Shown in pieces: positions 57,535 to 64,000 of a DNA stretch of 64,000 nucleotides. The notes under the pieces were generated by a model. The model saw nothing but the letters and a program-made list of their open reading frames with translations, was not told the DNA's origin and made no database searches. How positions within the stretch are numbered: the first letter of the stretch is position 1; every line of letters starts with the position of its first letter. The translations under genes and the position numbers were made by a program. Origin of the DNA: Pardosa pseudoannulata (lineage: Eukaryota > Arthropoda > Arachnida > Araneae > Lycosidae); the NCBI GenBank assembly GCA_032207245.1, contig CM063501.1, forward strand, positions 82,465,168-82,529,167. Direction: 5' to 3'.

Positions 57535-58020
57535 TTAGGGATCAACGGGTTCATGAAGGTTTCGAGAACGGACTAATTCGGAATTGACCGGGAAGCACTC
57601 CTTCAGCAAATCTCTGAAGCGTCGAAAGTGGAAGAACAAATAGTCGATAGTTAACTGTTCACAGTCGAATGGACAGAGCAACCTCTTACCGAACATTTTA
57701 AGTTCCTGTGCGGGAATTATCGTATTGCCAGGGAGGATTTGATTCAGATAGAAATCTGTCTCAAACCTATCGGAGTGATTGAAAAAGTTAAGTTCTCTTA
57801 TCAGATCCCTCCATCTATCTTGCAAGGTCTCATTAGCTACCCTCTTCATTGCTCTCCCAACAGCACAGTAAGATAGGGTCAGAGTGACGTCCACCTCCAG
57901 TTGTTGAGTAGCCAATTTAGCAATCGAATCTGAGTCCTCATTGCAAGAGATGTCTTATTGGGTAGCCACCCAACTATTCTCCACCTTAAGACCCCTGGAC
58001 TCAGTGAGCGGACTCTGACA
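57535..58020 (-). pseudogene. Non-LTR retrotransposon ORF2 C-terminus (RNase H end)
   Basis: The end of a LINE polyprotein of a clade carrying RNase H after the reverse transcriptase (I, R1 or Jockey-like). On the minus strand, VENSWVATQ is followed by an in-frame stop (57955-57957), then CNEDSDSIAKLATQQ, the NExAD.LAK-type end of RNase H. In active elements the first part reads like SWVPSHVGIxGNE; here the His is replaced. After this, VDVTLTLSYCAVGRAMKR and a Trp/Arg-rich stretch lead to a C-terminal Cys/His region (LLCPFDCEQLTIDYLFFH) found after RNase H in such LINEs. The longest clean frame is 126 residues (57535-57915). The reverse transcriptase and endonuclease are absent, as in a 5'-truncated insertion. 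Its 3' UTR appears to follow. Confidence 0.72.
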
Positions 58021-59619
58021 GAATGAGACAATTGTATTTTACCGTGGGATTTGTAAGAATTTTATACAAAAATATCGAAATAGTTACAAATGCTTCTAAT
58101 GAATAGCACTGCTGAATATGCAGGATAGTATGTAGAGTCCAAAATTTGGAAGGTGATCAGTTTCCGCATTTAATAGGGAAAGAAATATATCACATCGGAG
58201 TAAGCGTTCAACTTTATATTCAACAGCATTCAATTTTCTTTCATGTATTCCATTAAACAGAGTGGATTTTAGGGGAATATCACAGGTTGCAACATAAATC
58301 TAGGACAGTTAAGTAAATTTTGATTCATAATTTAATTTTCTAAAAGGACCTTTGGCAAAATCCATTTGAAATCCTTACGCCGATCCTTACCTCACTGACA
58401 GACTGTATAACTCATGCTACAGTGGCAAATGTTGATTCCAGGAAATTGAAACTATTCCAGAAAATATCTCTTTCTGGACGGAGGAAATCCGTCTAAATAA
58501 TTGTAGATCTTAGTTTGATGCATTATACCAAAAAAAGTCCTAAAATGTTATTATTATCCGTACTGCTTACATCGCTATGTATTAGAAACTTTTTTTAATA
58601 TTTTGAAATGTCTGAATAACAATTTTAAAGCTTTTCCAATAAATATATTATTTTTTCCCATTCTTTAGTCAGTATTTAGCTTCAGGATATTCTATTTTGA
58701 TATCAAAGATACATTTGCTAAATATCCTCTATCTTTTATATAAAGAAAAAAAAGACATAAACTTAAAATGTTTACATTTGAATCTGAAACTTTTCTTCTT
58801 TTGTAGTTAGTGTATCATTTGTCAAATTCTTAATTATTCGTGTCTTATAATTACTTTCATATACAGAGATTAGTAAAATATTTCTTTCGCAAGTGTAGCA
58901 AGGTAAATCAAGTTTGGCAGTTCTCTATCTACTCGTGCTATAGATCTAACAATATCGAACACTTCTCTCAAAACTTCATTCCTTTAAACGATTTAGAAAT
59001 AGAGAATCATTATGCTGTAATCACGCTGCATATTTTAAAATAATGTGAAAGCTTGTAATAACATAATCTTCATCTCTTGTTTATACTGTACGGAAAGATC
59101 CTATTCGTTTTATCAGCACTTATATTAGCGATCAAGGGAAAATTCTTTTGTATTTTCGAAGAAGAGACAAATTTGTCTCATACACATAATTAGGAAATTT
59201 TTACTATTTTTGGAACTTTAATGAACTTGTTTATTATGACTTGTTATTATGGACGTGAATCTTTTGTTTGATTAATAGTTCAAATCTTATGTATAATTAC
59301 GGGATGAAAATTGCAAGCATTTATTACATGAAAAGATCCTGCTTAAAACTATACGAATACTCCAAATATAAAACTTTTATGTTATAGAGTTGAAATATTA
59401 TAGTTATAAGTTTTCTGTAGAGTTTCAATCAATCTTTTTATATTTCATATTTTTAATGTAATCTATAGCTTTTTTAAGATTAGAAATTAATATAAGATTA
59501 GAAACTAACATTTATATCACTATTATTACATAATGCAGTCACCTGATTAAAAGTTATTAATATTTTTTGTAAAATATAAACTTATACAATTTAATATCCT
59601 TAGTATTATTTAACCTAAA
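58021..59619. other. AT-rich DNA without recognised features
   Basis: No gene or repeat recognised. The 67-codon frame at 58840-59043 has no known domain. Confidence 0.5.
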
Positions 59620-60020
59620 TGTACACTTTACTAAGTGAATTGCTTTTCTTTTATACTGATAGAATGGTTTATAATAAAGGGTAATCATAATTTAAGTTCC
59701 GTACTTTAAAGTTGTCTACAGTTGAAACTTTTGTTCAGAAAGTTATGATATATTGTGTACTCTTTACTCCCTGAATTGCTTTTGTTATATGCTGAGAAGG
59801 GGTTTATAATACATGGTAATCATAAGTTCTTGCTTTAAAGTTGTCTACAGTCGAAAATTTTTTCACAAAGTTATGAAATGTGTATTCTTTACTAATTGAA
59901 TTCTTTGTTATATTCAGATAGGATGGTTTATAATACATGGTAATCATAATTTAATTTCCGTACTTTAAAGTTGTCTACAGTCGGAACTTTTGTTCAGAAA
60001 ATTATGAAATGTTGTGTATA
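59620..60020 (+). repeat. ~134-bp tandem repeat, three copies
   Basis: Anchor GGTTTATAATA at 59666, 59801 and 59934. Shared TTTAAAGTTGTCTACAGT and TTTGTTCAGAAAGTTATGA segments. Moderately diverged and non-coding. Confidence 0.93.
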
Positions 60021-61745
60021 ACATAATAAAGAGTTGTGAATCTGTTTAAACAAATAAAAAAAAATAGTACAAAATGTCACCACCAGAGGGAGTGTTTGAT
60101 TAATTACACATTTAGTCACAATTTACTCTAAATTAAAGCACATTGCAACAAGACATGTTCAAGAGGATGGTCATTATTTCCCGCTACCATTTCAAATCGT
60201 AAAACAGAATGTATTATAATTGACCGCAGTGTGTAAAGGTAAATGAGAAGAACATATGTTGTCATTCAAATAAGGTATAGTTGATGTTTCATCAAGACTG
60301 ACTATTTCAAATGACTGACCTTTTCAAATGCTTCAAAAGTGGAAAGACAAGTGCATAATGGTTTAAATGTCAAATGTCTGAAATTTCTATAAATATATAA
60401 TTTTGACTTACGTATAATTACGAAATTTTGATTTATGGTTATTTGAAGTCACATTTTTACAGTTGTTCAGGACTTTTTGTTTTTTTAAATAAAAAAATGT
60501 CTATAGAATTAAATTTTATTTCTCCAAGTTTTAATGTTATTATACCTACTGGAAGTCTGAATTTACAGTAATGGAACTATACTTTTATATACGTTTTCAA
60601 GTGTTACGTTTTGGATTTGTAGGTGGTCTTTATACCAACTGAAATGTCATGTATTTTAGGGATTACATTTCTATACATTTTTATTTGAGGTAGTATAATT
60701 TTGTTGTCACGTATCAGGTTTAGTACGTAATTCCTTTACTGGTATGCAAGATCTAAATGAAATTGCATCAATTTGTATGTATGCTAAAAAATTAATGGTG
60801 TTACAAAATCTGTGAGATATTATGTTTTTTCGTTTATTAAAAATATGTATGCATACCTGTTTATCTTGAATTAATTGCTTTACCTGTTTAAAATAAAAAC
60901 GTATTCACCTTTTTCATATATATCATCATAAATGTTGTCTAAGAAATAAAAAAAATTATGTACTACTGGTACATAATACTTAACTTGTACAGTAATACTT
61001 AACTTTCCAAACAAAAATATAAATATCTAAATATATTTCTTAAACATATATTATCAAATTATTTATTTTACAATCTATATGCTCTATTTTAAAATAACTT
61101 AACTGCAATTTAGAGAGTAAATTACAAAAAAATTCCACTTTTTATAAATAATTTGAAATTTTAAAAAAATCACCATTTAAAGCCCATTCAATACTTCGCA
61201 ATACATTCAGTTGTTTTAATTCATGATTTTAAAATGTGGACTACTTTTAATGATCTAAAATCTTTCAAGTATGATGAAAGTTTTCCCAATTACGATGAGT
61301 GTTTTCGTATAATTAAACACAAAATGTATTAAAAAATGAAGAATTATTTTAAGAGACATTGAGCATTTACGATGCATTACAATAAAATATCTCTACTTGG
61401 GAGAATAACTATACATCATGTCACCCTATTAATGTATTCATTTTTATTAAAATGTTACTTACGTAGACACCTTGGTTTTATTTTATGGTACTACAGGAAT
61501 AAATTTTCCTTAATAGTGTTTCTATACAGTATGTTCAGTATTTCTGAACTTATATTTCGTATTAGGATCTAACATAGAATAATAATTAAACAAAACTAGC
61601 TGTTATAACGAGTTACTTGCCAATAGTTTTAAAGTATGATAAAAGAAGGCTTTGGCTGTTTTAGTTAAATAATAGCTCAGTCAACAAAGGCAGCGATCGC
61701 TTAATGTTCGGGTTCAGGGCTCAACACTATCTAGGATTCGCCGTG
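60021..61745. other. AT-rich DNA; possible tRNA-like relic near its end
   Basis: Mostly featureless. At 61671-61730, TAGCTCAGTCAACAAAGG and GGTTCAGGGCTC resemble degenerate tRNA boxes A and B, but the spacing and stems are poor. It may be an old SINE head. Confidence 0.3.
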
Positions 61746-61753
61746 TTGGTTAG

Positions 61754-62362
61754 CACGTTGACTGCCAGACGCATTTTCGATGGTTCGTCCAAGGCGCAGA
61801 CGTGAACTTTCCCTTGTGCGATGCATATGCTGGAATATTATTTGCAGCAGGTAAAATGAATTATAAAAGTAGGCTTGAAACAGTTTTTCCGGTGGAAGTA
61901 ACCAATGACTCTTATGGCAAGGTAGGTAATTGTTTCGATTGTCCTTTTTTTTCAAACAATCATGGTTCGAATGATAAATGATTACTCTCATTCTTTAGTA
62001 TTCAAAGCAGCTAGGAAGAACTAGAGCAAAGAATTGGACTAAAAAAGTGGTGACATATTGTTCCTATTGCGTTGATTCACATTTTCTTTGCCTTGAATGT
62101 TCCAATGTGATTCATCGAAATATGCACTGATAAAATGTATAATTTTCGTGTACTAATAAAATTATTTTTGTATCTTCTATAATGCCTTAATTTCTTCAAA
62201 CCCTTATAACAACAATGGTGTTATTGAAAAATTTATCAGCATTAATATTTACTATAATTATGTACTTTTATTATTTGCTGTGTCGCTGGTTACCGGTGGC
62301 CCCTATGGCGCTGTAGCTAAGTCGAGTGCCCATCATCGGTGCCCCCCATGGCAGTCAACGTG
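61754..62362. mobile_element. Decayed piggyBac-like element (CACGTTGACTGCCA ends)
   Basis: Perfect 14-bp inverted ends CACGTTGACTGCCA (61754-61767) and TGGCAGTCAACGTG (62349-62362), next to TTAG on the left and TAAA on the right, each one change from TTAA. The 609-bp interior has no transposase frame. The end sequence type is common among piggyBac-like elements. The nearby 114-codon frame (62280-62624) runs across the right end and is probably spurious. Confidence 0.6.
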
Positions 62363-64000
62363 TAAACATAATATATATTCATGGTCACAATGTCCTCCAA
62401 GTTCTGAAACGATACAACTGGGTGTGGCAGAACAAGACTGGGGAAGGTCTTCTGCATGGTGCCTGCATGAAAATTACGGGAACACAGTGTCAGTAATGTT
62501 ACTTGAGTCCGTAGCATTCCTTAAGCTACACGTGTTACTCGAGTATTGCTTAATAGGTGACAGATTGCCTTGTATTGGCGTAAGTATTGCCAGCTGTATT
62601 GGAAAAACAAACAAAAACAGTTAAGGAACTTTAAGTTTGTGCTATTGCCCAGTACAACATTTCATAGCTTTCTGAACAATAATTTTGACAGTATGCACTT
62701 AAAAGAAAGGAATTTTAATTACGAACACTTTATATAAATTACTATAAATGTTGTGTATTTATAGCTACCTGCTGGTTAAAATATTAATACATCTCTCCGT
62801 TTAAAGAAAATGAAATATATGTTTCAGGAGTTCATAACTACATAAAACTTTTAAACATCTGTTTACAAATATTTTCCTCCTACCGAAGCATTTTAATTTC
62901 CCTCCTTTTTTAAAAGAATGTAGGAACTAAAATTTACTCCTAAACAATTATAAATGATACACAGGATGTAGATTTTTAAAACATCGAAGCTAAAGATATG
63001 AATATCGAGTTATATAATTTCTATTCATGAAAACGAAGTGACGAGACCAAAACAGAATGATGAATATCACTCGTGTCTTAAATCCAAAGGGTTAAAAATA
63101 GATGGAAATAAATGAATTATTTAGTGAAGCAAATATTCTAAAGCATTTCATAATCCTCTTGAAGTTAAGCAAGCATGTTTGTTTCTGTTGGCATCAGACT
63201 CAAAGAAATAACTCAAAATGACACAGATGTAGTTTCGTAAACAAACAACGTCTTTAGTTGCGAATAGTTGCTTAAGATTTTTAAGGGCGTATATTTATGC
63301 ATCACGCAGGAACAGTTTATATTGATTAATATCGATATAAAATGAAAGCCAAGTACTTTATCTTTATTAGTTGTTAAAACTACTTGTCTGAAAGAAATGT
63401 GCAGTATTTAGATTTAAATTTGGGATCATAATATTTATAAAAATTTTGTGTATTACCCGAATTTCTAAATATAGAATGTATAGGGTAGATAACAAAATAA
63501 TCTTAATACTAAACATACCAACACGTAATTCTACCAAGGCCGGACTTTGTTTCCTGATTGAATGTATGAACTATGAGTATTGGGAAGGAAATAAACAAAT
63601 AAATTTATAACTGAACAAAATTGTATATTGTCAATTTTATGTATTATAAAAGAATACATAATGAATAGATATAAGAGAAAATAGAATAAGACAATAAGAA
63701 AAAGAGAAGATAGAAAGAAGAATAAGAATTTTTATTCATTACCCATCGCATTTCTTACATATACGTACATTACTGGTCAGTTTACAGTTTTGATATGTTT
63801 AATGTTAAAGAATTAAACTGGGGTTTACACGGATGGATAGTAAAAAACGCATGGTTGTGCTGTTGGATACTAAATTCTGTGAGATTGAATACTGCCACTG
63901 TTGTGGTTGTCCAAAGCCTGTCCAGTTTGCTTTAAATACCATTCACCGTTGTTATCAATTTAATACCAATTAAATTTCAATCAAATTTGCAGAAAATATT
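62363..64000. other. AT-rich DNA without recognised features
   Basis: Ends in an A/G-rich stretch (63640-63735). No gene, RNA or element end recognised. Confidence 0.5.

Noticed and set aside
61671..61735. tRNA-like boxes A and B
   Set aside because: Box matches are degenerate and no cloverleaf can be drawn; not strong enough to call a tRNA gene or SINE.
62280..62624. 114-codon plus-strand frame
   Set aside because: It crosses the right terminus of a piggyBac-like element and has no recognisable domain.
1..64000. CRISPR arrays, operons, rRNA or bacterial defence systems
   Set aside because: The tandem repeats have no spacer-like architecture or cas genes, and the transposon content is eukaryotic.

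Overview
This 64 kb window is strongly AT-rich, intron- and intergenic-like eukaryotic DNA. No intact host gene is visible in it. It holds TA microsatellites, minisatellites, several large tandem arrays, and relics of nearly every class of eukaryotic transposon: Tc1/mariner, PIF/Harbinger, hAT, piggyBac-like, Helitron, LINE, tRNA-derived SINE and probable LTRs. This mix suggests an invertebrate, most likely an arthropod and possibly an arachnid. That guess rests on transposon style and base composition, not on a marker gene. There is no operon structure, ribosome binding site, CRISPR array or other prokaryotic feature.

Layout. 0-10 kb: TA microsatellite, a three-copy ~0.85 kb tandem repeat (1.9-4.4 kb), a 16-bp GA-rich minisatellite (5.5-5.9 kb), a Helitron 3' end with a piggyBac-like element in it (6.7-7.3 kb), a ~68-bp 12-copy array (7.7-8.5 kb) and an AT-rich array (9.4-9.9 kb). 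11.5-16.2 kb: GC-richer mobile fragments, a 215-bp duplication, and a full-length Tc1-like element (14680-16184) whose transposase has one stop codon and a probable catalytic Asp-to-Asn change. 16.9-21.8 kb: a ~294-bp satellite array split by a PIF/Harbinger derivative (17035-18017) with a MADF-like reading frame. 22-27 kb: a complete non-autonomous Helitron (22061-23296), a 4 x ~135-bp array, a second Helitron (24481-25157), a tandem array with a nested 26-bp repeat, and a mariner relic. 27.4-31.1 kb: a tRNA-derived SINE with perfect target duplications, a tandem array interrupted by a piggyBac-like element, a candidate protein-coding 3' exon (30251-30451, minus strand) with a downstream poly(A) signal, and a long hairpin. 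31-44.6 kb: diverged repeats, a 36-bp minisatellite open on both strands, a third Helitron, a probable LTR, a ~350-bp array and a piggyBac-like element. 44.8-54.4 kb: a probable LTR, a Helitron 5' part interrupted by a hAT element, a ~650-bp array interrupted by a piggyBac-like element, and a tandem duplication that carries a fourth Helitron. 55-64 kb: quieter, with two short arrays, a LINE RNase H relic (minus strand) and a decayed piggyBac-like element.

The main pattern is nested insertion. Because many target sequences are themselves repeated, the window contains its own unoccupied-site copies, and these fix the element ends and target duplications: TTA for Harbinger, TTAA for piggyBac-like, an 8-bp duplication for hAT, and A/T flanks for Helitrons. 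The most unusual structure is a set of seven old, order-conserved, same-orientation blocks spaced about 2-4 kb apart between 24 and 42.5 kb. They look like a very old tandem array or an unrecognised repeat family. Their conserved blocks contain stops in the frames examined, so a protein-coding role is unlikely.
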